From: CAVQWT01 sp963717705
GTDB lineage: Bacteria; Pseudomonadota; Gammaproteobacteria; Burkholderiales; Casimicrobiaceae
Direction: 5' to 3'
DNA: 64,000 nucleotides
NCBI GenBank assembly: GCA_963717705.1
Contig: CAVQWT010000005.1
Location: forward strand, 434,001 to 498,000
Position numbers and translations under genes: made by a program. Of this stretch, positions 34,926-43,742 are shown piece by piece. Under the pieces are notes generated by a model. The model saw only the letters and a program-made list of their open reading frames with translations, had not been told where the DNA came from and ran no database searches. Within the stretch, counting starts at the first letter, position 1. Each line of letters begins with the position of its first letter.

Positions 34926-36247
34926 CAGCGCGTCGGCAATCCGCCCTTGAAGTTGGCCTTCTTGAGCAGACTCTCGTACTGCTGCGACATCAGGTACGCC
35001 TGCACCTGGGTCATGAAATCCATCGTGACCACGACGATGATCAGGAGCGACGTGCCGCCGAAGTAGAACGGCACATTCTTCCACGCGATCAGGAAGTTCG
35101 GGATGAAGCACACGACCACCAGGTACAGCGATCCCAGCAGCGTGAGGCGCAGCGAGATCTTCTCGATGTACTTCGCGGTCTGGTCGCCAGGCCGGTACCC
35201 GGGGATGAACGCACCGGACTTCTTGAGGTTCTCGGCCGTTTCCTTCGGGTTGTACTGCAGCGCCGTGTAGAAGAAGCAGAAGAATATGATCGCCGCCGCG
35301 TACAGGATCTCGTGCACCGGCTGGCCCGGTCCGAGCGTCGACGCCAGGTCGCGCAGCCAGACCGTGCCCTCGCCCGCGCCGAACCACTGCGCCAGCGTGG
35401 CCGGGAACAGGATGATCGACGACGCGAAGATCGGCGGGATCACGCCGGCCATGTTCAGCTTCAGCGGCAGGTGCGAACTCTGGCCCTGGTAGACCTTGTT
35501 GCCGACCTGGCGCTTGGCGTAGTTGACGAGGATCTTGCGCAGCGCACGCTCGACGAACACGACGAACGCCGTGACCAGGACCACCAGCGCGGCGATCCCC
35601 AGCACCAGCGGGATCGAGTAGGCACCGGTCCGCGCCTGCTCCAGCGTCAGGCCGATCGCGTTCGGCAGGCCGGCGGCGATGCCGGCGAAGATCAGCAGCG
35701 AGATGCCGTTGCCGAGGCCCCGCTCGGTGATCTGCTCGCCTAGCCACATCAGGAACATCGTTCCGGTCACCAGCGTCACCGCGGTGACGATCCGGAAGCC
35801 GGGGCCGGGCAGCAGCACCAGGCCGGGCTGCGCCTCGAGCGCGACGGCGATCCCGAGTGCCTGGAAGAGTGCGAGCCCAAGCGTCGCGTAGCGCGTGTAC
35901 TGGGTGATCTTGCGCCGGCCGGCCTCGCCTTCCTTCTTCAGCGCCTCGAGCGTCGGCACGACCACGGTCGCGAGCTGCATGATGATCGACGCCGAGATGT
36001 ACGGCATGATCCCCAGCGCGAGGATGGAGAAGCGCGACAGCGCGCCGCCCGAGAACACGTTGAACAGCCCGAGGATGCCGCCCTGCTGCGAGCGGAACAG
36101 CTCGTCGAGGATGCTCGCGTTGATGCCGGGCACCGGGATGTGCGTCCCGATCCGGTAGACGACGAGCGCGCCCAGCAGGAACCACAGCCGCCGCTTGAGA
36201 TCGGCGTACTTGGAACCTGTCTTCAGCGCGGGATTGGAGGTGGCCAA
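34925..36247 (-). CDS. secY: Protein translocase subunit SecY
   Basis: The 440-aa channel of the Sec translocon, with ten hydrophobic segments. It opens with a SecY-type KYADLKRRLWFLLGALVVYRIGTHIPVPGI. It has the plug-region ILDELFRSQQGGILGLFNVFSGG and the cytoplasmic-loop GYRPGDQTAKYIE. The start is TTG at 36247, supported by AGGAA seven bases upstream and by the family length; an in-frame ATG at 36322 would add 25 basic residues and overlap rplO. It lies between rplO (31 bp) and infA (1-bp overlap). Confidence 0.95.
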   Translation of the reverse strand: MATSNPALKTGSKYADLKRRLWFLLGALVVYRIGTHIPVPGINASILDELFRSQQGGILGLFNVFSGGALSRFSILALGIMPYISASIIMQLATVVVPTLEALKKEGEAGRRKITQYTRYATLGLALFQALGIAVALEAQPGLVLLPGPGFRIVTAVTLVTGTMFLMWLGEQITERGLGNGISLLIFAGIAAGLPNAIGLTLEQARTGAYSIPLVLGIAALVVLVTAFVVFVERALRKILVNYAKRQVGNKVYQGQSSHLPLKLNMAGVIPPIFASSIILFPATLAQWFGAGEGTVWLRDLASTLGPGQPVHEILYAAAIIFFCFFYTALQYNPKETAENLKKSGAFIPGYRPGDQTAKYIEKISLRLTLLGSLYLVVVCFIPNFLIAWKNVPFYFGGTSLLIIVVVTMDFMTQVQAYLMSQQYESLLKKANFKGGLPTR

Positions 36248-36278
36248 CGTCGTTTCCTGTGGATTCTCGGGCGCCGCG

Positions 36279-36710
<432 letters not shown>

Positions 36711-36733
36711 CGCTTGACTCCGGTGCAGTCGGA

Positions 36734-36919
36734 CTAGCCGACCACCTTGACCAGGTAATAGACCTTGTTGATCATGCCGCGCACCGAAGGGGTGTCGACA
36801 ACCTCGACCGTGTGGTTGGTCCACTTGAGGCCGAGACCGCGCACCGTGGCGCGATGATCCTCTTTGGTGCTGGCCGTGCTCTTGACGAGCTTGACCTTGA
36901 TCTTCGTCGCGGCGGTCAT
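36734..36919 (-). CDS. rpmD: 50S ribosomal protein L30
   Basis: A 61-aa protein with the L30 ferredoxin-like core: KVKLVKSTAST, then HRATVRGLGLKWTNHTVEV and GMINKVYYLVKVV. It fills only the space between rpsE and rplO. The ATG at 36919 lies 2 bp after the rpsE stop, so translation is probably coupled. Confidence 0.95.
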   Translation of the reverse strand: MTAATKIKVKLVKSTASTKEDHRATVRGLGLKWTNHTVEVVDTPSVRGMINKVYYLVKVVG

Positions 36920-36921
36920 GG

Positions 36922-37440
36922 TCACGCCTCCAGAATCTGCTCGACCGTCATCCCGCGCTTCGACGCGATGTCGGCAGGCGAGCTCAGGTTCTCGAGCGCG
37001 TTGATCGTGGCGCGGACGATGTTGTACGGGTTCGTCGAGCCGTGGCACTTGGCCAGGATGTTGGTCACGCCGACGACCTCGAACACCGCGCGCATCGGGC
37101 CGCCCGCGATGATGCCGGTGCCTTCGGACGCGGGCTGCATGTACACCTTGGTGGCGCCGTGCTTGCCGATCACCGCGTGGTGCAGCGTGCCGTTCTTCAG
37201 GCGCACCTTGACCATCTTGCGGCGCGCCTGCTCCATCGCCTTCTGCACGGCCACGGGCACTTCCTTCGACTTCCCCTTGCCCATGCCGATCCGGCCATCG
37301 CCGTCGCCGACCACGGTGAGCGCGGCGAAGCCGAGGATCCGGCCGCCCTTCACCACCTTGGTGACGCGGTTGATGCTGATCATCTTCTCGCGCAGGCCGT
37401 CGCCGCGATCGTCCTGCTGGTGCTGCTGCATTCTCGCCAT
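36922..37440 (-). CDS. rpsE: 30S ribosomal protein S5
   Basis: A 172-aa protein of the 30S decoding side, involved in fidelity and spectinomycin response. GLREKMISINRVTKVVKGGRILGFAAL marks the N-terminal dsRNA-binding fold, and GKHGATKVYMQPASEGTGIIAGG the C-terminal one. The N-terminal Gln-rich leader (MARMQQHQQDDRGD) is a little unusual. Confidence 0.97.
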   Translation of the reverse strand: MARMQQHQQDDRGDGLREKMISINRVTKVVKGGRILGFAALTVVGDGDGRIGMGKGKSKEVPVAVQKAMEQARRKMVKVRLKNGTLHHAVIGKHGATKVYMQPASEGTGIIAGGPMRAVFEVVGVTNILAKCHGSTNPYNIVRATINALENLSSPADIASKRGMTVEQILEA

Positions 37441-37465
37441 GATGTGCTCTTCCTGATCCTGCGCG

Positions 37466-37819
37466 TCAGAACTTGAGGCCGGCTTCGCGGGCCGCTTCGG
37501 CCAGCGCCTGGACGCGGCCGTGATATCGGTAACCCGAACGGTCGAACGCGACGGTCTCGATGCCTGCCGCCTTCGCGCGGTCGGCGATGCGCTTGCCTAC
37601 CAGCGTCGCGGCAGCCTTGTTGCCGCCGTTCTTGACGTCCTTGCGCACGTCGGCCTCGAGCGTCGAGGCGCTCGCGAGCACCTTGTCGCCTTCCGGCGCG
37701 ATGATCTGCGCATAGATGTGGCTGTTCGAACGGCTCACCACGAGCCGGGTCGCCCGCTGCTCGGCAATGCGCGCCCGGGTCTTGCGGGCACGGCGGACTC
37801 GAGCTTCCTTCTTGTTCAT
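37466..37819 (-). CDS. rplR: 50S ribosomal protein L18
   Basis: A 117-aa 5S rRNA-binding protein. MNKKEARVRRARKTRARI opens the disordered basic arm, and RLVVSRSNSHIYAQII begins the folded core. The C-terminal FDRSGYRYHGRVQALAEAAREAGL is conserved. Between rplF and rpsE, as in E. coli spc. Confidence 0.97.
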   Translation of the reverse strand: MNKKEARVRRARKTRARIAEQRATRLVVSRSNSHIYAQIIAPEGDKVLASASTLEADVRKDVKNGGNKAAATLVGKRIADRAKAAGIETVAFDRSGYRYHGRVQALAEAAREAGLKF

Positions 37820-37862
37820 CGCTGACCTCGTATGGCTGGCGGGGCAACCGGCCCCGCGCGCG

Positions 37863-38390
37863 TCACTTCTTCTTCGTTTCCTTGAGCACGACGCGTTCGT
37901 CGTGGTAGCGCACGCCCTTGCCCTTGTACGGCTCGGGCGGACGATACGCGCGGATCTCCGCCGCGACCTGTCCGACGACCTGCTTGTCGATGCCCTTGAC
38001 CAGGATCTCGGTCTGCGCCGGCGTCTCCACCTTGATGCCCTTGGGCATCGCGTGGACGACCGGGTGGGAGAAGCCCAGCGTCAGGTTCAGCTTGTCGCCG
38101 GCGGCCTGCGCGCGATAGCCGACGCCGACCAGCGTGAGCTTCTTCTGGAAGCCCTCGGTGACGCCCTTGACCATCCCGGCGACCAGCGCCCGGAGCGTGC
38201 CGTGCATCGCCCGGTTCTCGAGGCTCGCGGCCTTCAGCACCAGCGTGTCGCCGGCCTTCTCGATCGAGACGCCCGCGCCGTAGCGGCGCGACAGCGAGCC
38301 GAGCGGGCCCTTGACGGTGATCTCGCCCTCGCCCAGGGTCACTTCGACCTTGGCGGGAAGCGGAATGGGATTGTTGCCGATACGCGACAT
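37863..38390 (-). CDS. rplF: 50S ribosomal protein L6
   Basis: A 175-aa protein at the factor-binding site of the 50S subunit. It has two repeated alpha/beta domains, starting MSRIGNNPIPLPAKVEV and ending with the diagnostic PEPYKGKGVRYHDERVVLKETKKK. The GTP-factor side loop GMVKGVTEGFQKKLTLVGVGYRA is intact. Confidence 0.97.
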   Translation of the reverse strand: MSRIGNNPIPLPAKVEVTLGEGEITVKGPLGSLSRRYGAGVSIEKAGDTLVLKAASLENRAMHGTLRALVAGMVKGVTEGFQKKLTLVGVGYRAQAAGDKLNLTLGFSHPVVHAMPKGIKVETPAQTEILVKGIDKQVVGQVAAEIRAYRPPEPYKGKGVRYHDERVVLKETKKK

Positions 38391-38399
38391 GGTTCCCCC

Positions 38400-38795
38400 T
38401 TACGCCACGATGCAGAGGACTTCGCCGCCGACGCCGGTGGCGCGGGCCTTGCGGTCCGTCATGACGCCGCGCGAGGTCGAGACGATCGCGATTCCGAGCC
38501 CGTTCATCACGCGCGGAATGTCGTCCTTGCTCTTGTAGATGCGCAGCCCCGGCTTCGACACGCGCTCGATCTTCTCGATCACGGGTCGTCCGGCGTGGTA
38601 CTTGAGGGCGATCTCGAGCACGGGCTTGATCGCCTCGCTCGAGACCTTGAACCCGTCGATGTAGCCCTCGTCCTTCAGCACCTTGGCGATGGCCAGCTTG
38701 ACCTTCGACGAGGGCATCACGACGACTGCATTCTCCGTCATCTGCGCATTGCGGATGCGGGTCAGCATGTCGGCGATCGGATCACTCATGCTCAT
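38400..38795 (-). CDS. rpsH: 30S ribosomal protein S8
   Basis: A 131-aa primary 16S-binding protein that represses spc-operon translation in E. coli. MSMSDPIADMLTRIRNAQ and the C-terminal STSRGVMTDRKARATGVGGEVLCIVA are intact. It lies 9 bp before rplF and 11 bp after rpsN. Confidence 0.97.
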   Translation of the reverse strand: MSMSDPIADMLTRIRNAQMTENAVVVMPSSKVKLAIAKVLKDEGYIDGFKVSSEAIKPVLEIALKYHAGRPVIEKIERVSKPGLRIYKSKDDIPRVMNGLGIAIVSTSRGVMTDRKARATGVGGEVLCIVA

Positions 38796-38806
38796 GCTTC
38801 ACCTCG

Positions 38807-39112
38807 TTACCAGCTGGCCTTGACCATGCCCGGCACTTCGCCGCGCATCACGAACTCGCGCAGCTTGTTGCGGCCGAGACCAAACTTCCGGAAGTAGCCG
38901 CGCGCGCGGCCCGTGACCGCGCAGCGGTTGCGCAGGCGCGTCGGATTGGCGTTGCGCGGCAGCTGCTGCAGCTTCAGCCGGGCCGCGAAACGGTCCTCCT
39001 CGGACGCCTTCATGTTGTTGATGATCTCGAGCAGGGCCGTGCGCTTCTTCTCGTACTTCTTGACGAGCGCGCGGCGCTTCTGGTCGCGGTTGATCAGTGA
39101 GAGTTTCGCCAT
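38807..39112 (-). CDS. rpsN: 30S ribosomal protein S14
   Basis: A 101-aa, zinc-free (C-) S14, the long form typical of proteobacteria. MAKLSLINRDQKRRALVKKY opens it, and NRCAVTGRARGYFRKFGLGRNKLREFVMRGEVPGMVKASW-type wording closes it. The ATG at 39112 is chosen; an upstream in-frame codon would overlap rplE. Confidence 0.97.
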   Translation of the reverse strand: MAKLSLINRDQKRRALVKKYEKKRTALLEIINNMKASEEDRFAARLKLQQLPRNANPTRLRNRCAVTGRARGYFRKFGLGRNKLREFVMRGEVPGMVKASW

Positions 39113-39119
39113 GGCGGCC

Positions 39120-39659
39120 TCAGTTCTTGAACGGGAACTTGAACGCGGCGAGCAGCGCACGGGCTTCGGCGTCGGTCTTCGCGGTCGTGGTGATCGTGAT
39201 GTTCATGCCCCGGAGCGTGTCGACCTTGTCGTACTCGATCTCCGGGAAGATGATCTGTTCCTTGACGCCCATGTTGTAGTTGCCGCGGCCGTCGAACGCG
39301 CGGCCGGAGACGCCGCGGAAGTCGCGCACGCGCGGCAGGGCCACGGTGATGAGGCGGTCGAGGAACTCGTACATGCGCTCGTGGCGCAGCGTCACCATGC
39401 AGCCGATCGGGTAGCCGACGCGGATCTTGAAGCCCGAGATGTCCTTGCGGGCCTTGGTGACGACCGGCTTCTGGCCGGCGATCTTGATCATGTCGCCGAC
39501 GGCGTTCTCGAGCAGCTTCTTGTCGCCGATCGCCTCGCCGACGCCCATGTTGAGGACGACCTTCTGGAAGCGCGGCACTTCCATCGGCGACTTGTACCCG
39601 AACTGCTTGATCAGCGCGGGCACGACTTCCTTCTTGTAGATTTCCTTGAGGCGGGCCAT
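39120..39659 (-). CDS. rplE: 50S ribosomal protein L5
   Basis: A 179-aa 5S rRNA-binding protein at the subunit interface. MARLKEIYKKEVVPALIKQF, VVLNMGVGEAIGDKK and the C-terminal DTLRGMNITITTTAKTDAEARALL are all diagnostic. 10 bp after rplX. Confidence 0.98.
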   Translation of the reverse strand: MARLKEIYKKEVVPALIKQFGYKSPMEVPRFQKVVLNMGVGEAIGDKKLLENAVGDMIKIAGQKPVVTKARKDISGFKIRVGYPIGCMVTLRHERMYEFLDRLITVALPRVRDFRGVSGRAFDGRGNYNMGVKEQIIFPEIEYDKVDTLRGMNITITTTAKTDAEARALLAAFKFPFKN

Positions 39660-39669
39660 GGTCTCTCCT

Positions 39670-39987
39670 TTACGCGCCGACGAGCTCGCCGTTCGACTTG
39701 AAGAAGCGGACCTTGCGGCCGTCCTCGAGCACGCGCACGCCGACGCGGTCGGCCTTCTGCGTGACGGGGTTCCACAGCGCCACGTTCGACACGTCGATCG
39801 GCATCTCCTTGGTCAGGATGCCGCCCTGCTCGCCCTTCATGGGGTTCGGGCGCACGTGCTTCTTCACCTGGTTGATGCCGGCGACCAGAACGTGCGAGGC
39901 GTCCACCACGCGGGTGACGGAGCCGCGCTTGCCCTTGTCGCGGCCGGCGATGACGACGACGTTGTCGCCCTTGCGGATCTTGCGCAT
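39670..39987 (-). CDS. rplX: 50S ribosomal protein L24
   Basis: A 105-aa assembly initiator with a KOW fold. MRKIRKGDNVVVIAGRDKGKRG is the KOW motif, and VKKHVRPNPMKGEQGGI follows as in other L24s. It lies between rplN (11 bp) and rplE. Confidence 0.97.
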   Translation of the reverse strand: MRKIRKGDNVVVIAGRDKGKRGSVTRVVDASHVLVAGINQVKKHVRPNPMKGEQGGILTKEMPIDVSNVALWNPVTQKADRVGVRVLEDGRKVRFFKSNGELVGA

Positions 39988-39998
39988 CCCTGGCCTCC

Positions 39999-40367
39999 TT
40001 ACAGCACTTCGGGCGCGAGCGACACGATCTTCATGAAGCGCTCCGTGCGGAGCTCCCGGGTCACCGGGCCGAAGATGCGCGTGCCGATCGGCTCGAGCTT
40101 GGCGTTGAGCAGCACGGCGGCGTTGGTGTCGAATTTCACCAGCGCGCCGTCGTTCCGGCGGACGCCCTTGCGGGTGCGCACGACGACCGCGTTGTAGATC
40201 TCGCCCTTTTTCACGCGGCCACGCGGAGCGGCGTCCTTGACGGTCACCTTGATCACGTCACCGATGTGGGCGTACCGGCGCTTGCTGCCGCCGAGCACCT
40301 TGATACACATGACCTGACGGGCGCCGGTGTTGTCGGCGACCTCCAGCATCGACTGCATCTGGATCAT
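39999..40367 (-). CDS. rplN: 50S ribosomal protein L14
   Basis: A 122-aa beta-barrel protein. MIQMQSMLEVADNTGARQVM and the C-terminal RELRTERFMKIVSLAPEVL are invariant. First gene of the spc operon: it is preceded by a 238-bp gap that holds a likely promoter (40564-40592) and an approximately 190-nt leader. Confidence 0.98.
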   Translation of the reverse strand: MIQMQSMLEVADNTGARQVMCIKVLGGSKRRYAHIGDVIKVTVKDAAPRGRVKKGEIYNAVVVRTRKGVRRNDGALVKFDTNAAVLLNAKLEPIGTRIFGPVTRELRTERFMKIVSLAPEVL

Positions 40368-40563
40368 TGCTGCATCTCCAACTTAACCCGCGGCGGGTGC
40401 GCCCGGAGGGCGCCATTGCGCACCCCGCGGCCACCGCGCTTGTCGCGGCCAGTTTTGGACCCCGCTGGTGGACGGGGCCAAGAGGCACCGTCCCGGGGAA
40501 GGACCGCAGTGGCGCCGTCCGGGGACCCGGGGGCGTCGCCGAACTGCGGCGGGCGAAACGAAA

Positions 40564-40592
40564 AGTATGACAGGGTTTCGGTAATCCCGCAA
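40564..40592 (-). promoter_or_regulatory. Candidate spc operon promoter
   Basis: On the minus strand TTGCGG (40592-40587) is separated by exactly 17 bp from CATACT (40569-40564), and TGT directly before the -10 makes an extended TGn element. It lies in the rpsQ-rplN gap, where the E. coli spc promoter is also found. The gap (40368-40605) otherwise contains GC-rich hairpins and no gene. Confidence 0.6.
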
Positions 40593-40605
40593 CCCCTGCC
40601 GGCGA

Positions 40606-40893
40606 TCAGACGATCTTGGCCTTCTCGACCAGCCGCTTGACCCGCCAGGCTTTGGTCTTGGCGAGCTTGCGGCAAGCCTCGATCTCGACCGTGTCGCCGG
40701 CCTTGCATTCGTTGTTCTCGTCGTGGGCGTGGTACTTCTGCGACTTGGTGACGACCTTGCCGTACAGCGGGTGCTTGACCCGCCGCTCGACGAGGACGGT
40801 GACCGTCTTGTCCATCTTGTCGCTGACGACCCTGCCGGTCAGCGTCTGGATGATGACCTTGCGCACCGCCGGGGCCTGCGCTTGCTCGTTCAT
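40606..40893 (-). CDS. rpsQ: 30S ribosomal protein S17
   Basis: A 95-aa OB-fold 16S-binding protein. TLTGRVVSDKMDKTVTVLVERRVKHPLYGK is diagnostic, with a short N-terminal extension (MNEQAQAPAVRK). Last gene of the S10 operon by position. Its ATG overlaps the rpmC stop by 4 bp. Confidence 0.97.
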   Translation of the reverse strand: MNEQAQAPAVRKVIIQTLTGRVVSDKMDKTVTVLVERRVKHPLYGKVVTKSQKYHAHDENNECKAGDTVEIEACRKLAKTKAWRVKRLVEKAKIV

Positions 40894-41096
40894 GCCTGTC
40901 CCTGCTTCTGGTGGAGGATGGTCCGCACGCGGGCGATGCTGCGCCGCACCTGCTGGATCTTCCCGGTGTTGGTGAGCTGCTGCGTCGCCTTCTGCATGCG
41001 CAGGCCGAACTGCTCCTTCAGCAGCGCGTCGAGCTCGGTCTTCAGTTCGACCGGGCCCTTGCCGACCAGCGCCTTCTTCGTCTCGGATTTCTTCAT
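40890..41096 (-). CDS. rpmC: 50S ribosomal protein L29
   Basis: A 68-aa two-helix protein at the tunnel exit that helps dock trigger factor and SRP. ELKTELDALLKEQFGLRMQKATQQLTNTG carries the L29 signature. The N-terminus (MKKSETKKALVGKGP) is a few residues longer than in E. coli. Confidence 0.95.
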   Translation of the reverse strand: MKKSETKKALVGKGPVELKTELDALLKEQFGLRMQKATQQLTNTGKIQQVRRSIARVRTILHQKQGQA

Positions 41097-41117
41097 GTCG
41101 TCGCCTCTCGTCTGCCG

Positions 41118-41534
41118 TCAGCCGCCGATGAGCCGGTGCACGAACGTCGTGCGGATCGGCAGCTTGGCGGCGGCCAGCGCGAACGCCTCCCGCGCCAGCG
41201 GCTCGTCGACGCCGTCCATCTCGTAGAGCACCTTGCCGGGCTGGATCTCGGCCACGTAGTACTCCGGGTTGCCCTTGCCGTTGCCCATCCGCACTTCGGC
41301 GGGCTTCTGCGAGATCGGCTTGTCCGGGAAGATGCGGATCCAGATGCGGCCGCCGCGCTTGATGTGGCGCGTCATGGCCCGCCGCGCCGCCTCGATCTGG
41401 CGCGCGGTCAGGCGGCCGCGGCCGACGGCCTTCAAGCCGTACTCGCCGAAGCTCACCTTGTTGCCGACGGTCGCAACGCCCTTGTTGCGGCCCTTCTGTT
41501 CCTTGCGGTACTTCCTTCTAGCTGGCTGCAGCAT
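41118..41534 (-). CDS. rplP: 50S ribosomal protein L16
   Basis: A 138-aa protein at the A-site tRNA elbow. MLQPARRKYRKEQKGRNKGVA and the loop near RIWIRIFPDKPISQKPAEVRMGNGKG are conserved. Its first 17 bp overlap the end of rpsC, so its ribosome-binding site lies inside rpsC. Confidence 0.97.
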   Translation of the reverse strand: MLQPARRKYRKEQKGRNKGVATVGNKVSFGEYGLKAVGRGRLTARQIEAARRAMTRHIKRGGRIWIRIFPDKPISQKPAEVRMGNGKGNPEYYVAEIQPGKVLYEMDGVDEPLAREAFALAAAKLPIRTTFVHRLIGG

Positions 41535-42249
41535 TCTTCGCTCCTGGCGGCGGGGTGCGGCGCGGCGGACGCTTCGGCGCGTCCGTGGCAGGCGCCGGCG
41601 CCTGTACCGGTTCGGCGTTGTGGGCCAGCCGTTCGCCCTTGAAAACCCAGACCTTGATGCCGATGACGCCGTAGGTCGTGCGCGCCTCGGAGAAGCCGTA
41701 CTCGATGTCGGCGCGCAGCGTGTGCAGCGGCACGCGGCCTTCGCGGTACCACTCGCTGCGCGCGATCTCGGCGCCGTTCAGCCGGCCGGCGGTCATGATC
41801 TTGATGCCCTGCGCACCGAGGCGCATCGCGTTCTGCATCGCGCGCTTCATCGCGCGGCGGAACATGATCCGCTTCTCGAGCTGCTGCGCGATGGAGTCGG
41901 CGACGAGCTGCGCGTCGATCTCCGGCTTGCGGATTTCCTCGATGTTGAGGCCGACATCGCCGCCCATCATCCGGCGCAGGTCGCTGCGCAGCGTCTCGAT
42001 GTCCTCGCCCTTCTTGCCGATGACCACGCCGGGGCGGGCGCTGTGGATCGTGATCCGGGCGTTCTTGGCCGGACGCTCGATCGACACCTTGCCCACCGAC
42101 GCGTGCGCCAGCTTCTTCGCCAGGTACTCGCGGATCTTGATGTCTTCCTTCAGCGTCGACGCGAAGTGCTTGCTGTTCGCATACCACTTCGACGTCCAGT
42201 TCCGGGTGACGGCCAGGCGGAAGCCGATCGGATGAATTTTCTGTCCCAT
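41518..42249 (-). CDS. rpsC: 30S ribosomal protein S3
   Basis: A 243-aa protein at the mRNA entry tunnel. MGQKIHPIGFRLAVTRNWTSKWYAN, the KH-domain IERPAKNARITIHSARPGVVIGKKGEDIE, and IGIKVWVFKGE are intact. The C-terminal tail (APAPATDAPKRPPRRTPPPG) is Pro/Ala-rich. Overlaps rplP by 17 bp. Confidence 0.98.
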   Translation of the reverse strand: MGQKIHPIGFRLAVTRNWTSKWYANSKHFASTLKEDIKIREYLAKKLAHASVGKVSIERPAKNARITIHSARPGVVIGKKGEDIETLRSDLRRMMGGDVGLNIEEIRKPEIDAQLVADSIAQQLEKRIMFRRAMKRAMQNAMRLGAQGIKIMTAGRLNGAEIARSEWYREGRVPLHTLRADIEYGFSEARTTYGVIGIKVWVFKGERLAHNAEPVQAPAPATDAPKRPPRRTPPPGAKNAAAS

Positions 42250-42261
42250 GGACCTCTTCCC

Positions 42262-42597
42262 TTACTTTCCGTCGCCGACGGTGACGTGAATGTGGCAGGT
42301 CTGCTTCAGGATCACGTTGCCGCGCCCCTTGGCCCGCGCCGTGAAGCGGCGGAGGCTCTCGGCCTTGTCGACGAGGATCGTCTTGACCTTCAGCTCGTCG
42401 ACATCGGCGCCGTCGTTGTGCTCGGCGTTGGCGATCGCCGACTCGAGCACCTTCTTGATGATCTTCGCGCCCTTCTTGGGGCTGAAGGCCAGCAGGTTCA
42501 GCGCCTTGTCGACGGGCAGCCCGCGGATCTGGTCGGCGACGAGCCGGCCCTTCTGGGCCGACAGCCGCACTCCGCGCAGGATGGCTCTGGTTTCCAT
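42262..42597 (-). CDS. rplV: 50S ribosomal protein L22
   Basis: A 111-aa protein lining the exit tunnel. METRAILRGVRLSAQKGRLVADQIRG and the extended tunnel hairpin near RRFTARAKGRGNVILK are conserved. Between rpsS (9 bp) and rpsC (12 bp). Confidence 0.97.
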   Translation of the reverse strand: METRAILRGVRLSAQKGRLVADQIRGLPVDKALNLLAFSPKKGAKIIKKVLESAIANAEHNDGADVDELKVKTILVDKAESLRRFTARAKGRGNVILKQTCHIHVTVGDGK

Positions 42598-42606
42598 CGT
42601 GGCTCC

Positions 42607-42900
42607 TTACTTCTTCTTCATCACCGGCGCCGCGCTCTTCTTGTCGGACGAATGTCCCTTGAAGGTGCGGGTCAGTGCGAACTCGCCGAGCTTGTGCCCG
42701 ACCATGTTCTCGGAGACGTAGACCGGGATGTGCTGCTTGCCGTTGTGGACGGCGATCGTCAGCCCGACGAAATCGGGCGTGATCGTCGACCGGCGGGACC
42801 AGGTCTTGATCGGCTTCTTGTCGCTGGTCGCGCGCGCCGCCTGCACCTTGTCCTGCAGGTGGTCGTCGACGAACGGACCCTTCTTGATCGAACGTGCCAT
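42607..42900 (-). CDS. rpsS: 30S ribosomal protein S19
   Basis: A 97-aa protein of the 30S head. MARSIKKGPFVDDHL and SRRSTITPDFVGLTIAVHNGKQHIPVYVSENMVGHKLGEF-type wording are intact. The C-terminus is lysine-rich (SSDKKSAAPVMKKK), slightly longer than in E. coli. Confidence 0.97.
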   Translation of the reverse strand: MARSIKKGPFVDDHLQDKVQAARATSDKKPIKTWSRRSTITPDFVGLTIAVHNGKQHIPVYVSENMVGHKLGEFALTRTFKGHSSDKKSAAPVMKKK

Positions 42901-42916
42901 TTGAAGTTATCCCTCG

Positions 42917-43741
42917 TTACCCTTTGGCCGCGTGCCGGCGACGCACGATCAGCGAATCGGTGCGCTTGTTCTTGCGCGTCTTGTAGCCCTTGGTCGGCGT
43001 GCCCCACGGCGAGACCGGATGGCCGCCGCCGTTGGAGCGGCCGCCGTGCGGGTGGTCGACCGGGTTCATGCAGATGCCGCGGACCGTCGGGCGGATGCCG
43101 CGCCAGCGGTTCGCGCCGGCCTTGCCGATCGAGCGCAGGCTGTGCTCCTCGTTGCCGACCTCGCCGATCGTCGCGCGGCAGTCCACGTGCACCTTGCGGA
43201 TCTCGCCCGAGCGCAGGCGCAGCTGCGCATAGACGCCTTCGCGGGCGAGCAGCTGGACACCGGTGCCGGCCGACCGCGCGAGCTGCGCGCCCTTGCCCGG
43301 CAGCATCTCGATGCAGTGGATCGTCGTGCCGACCGGGATGTTGCGCAGCGGCAGGCAGTTGCCCGGCTTGATCGGGGCCTCGGGACCGGAGTGCAGCAGC
43401 GCGCCCACCGCGACGCCGCGCGGCGCGATGATGTAGCGGCGCTCGCCGTCGGCGTAGCACAGCAGCGCGAGGTGCGCGCTGCGGTTCGGGTCGTACTCGA
43501 GCCGCTCGACCTTGCCCGCGATGCCGTCCTTGTTGCGGCGGAAGTCGACGAGCCGGTATTGCTGCTTGTGACCGCCGCCCTTGTGCCGGATCGTGATGTG
43601 GCCGTTGTTGTTGCGGCCCGAGCCGCGCTTCTGGCTCTCGGTCAGCGCGTCGATCGGCCGCCCCTTGTGCAGGTGCGGGTGGACGACCTTGACCAGCGCG
43701 CGGCGGCCCGGCGATGTCGGTTTTACTTTCTGCAGTGGCAT
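42917..43741 (-). CDS. rplB: 50S ribosomal protein L2
   Basis: A 274-aa primary 23S-binding protein near the peptidyl transferase centre. MPLQKVKPTSPGRRALVKV, the GRNNNGHITIRHKGGGHKQ core, and the essential C-terminal VRGICMNPVDHPHGGRSNGG with the conserved His are present. Confidence 0.98.
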   Translation of the reverse strand: MPLQKVKPTSPGRRALVKVVHPHLHKGRPIDALTESQKRGSGRNNNGHITIRHKGGGHKQQYRLVDFRRNKDGIAGKVERLEYDPNRSAHLALLCYADGERRYIIAPRGVAVGALLHSGPEAPIKPGNCLPLRNIPVGTTIHCIEMLPGKGAQLARSAGTGVQLLAREGVYAQLRLRSGEIRKVHVDCRATIGEVGNEEHSLRSIGKAGANRWRGIRPTVRGICMNPVDHPHGGRSNGGGHPVSPWGTPTKGYKTRKNKRTDSLIVRRRHAAKG

Positions 43742-43742
43742 G

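Noticed and set aside
40364..40708. A 114-codon frame filling the rpsQ-rplN gap
   Set aside because: It overlaps rpsQ, has no family resemblance and is better explained as promoter plus leader.
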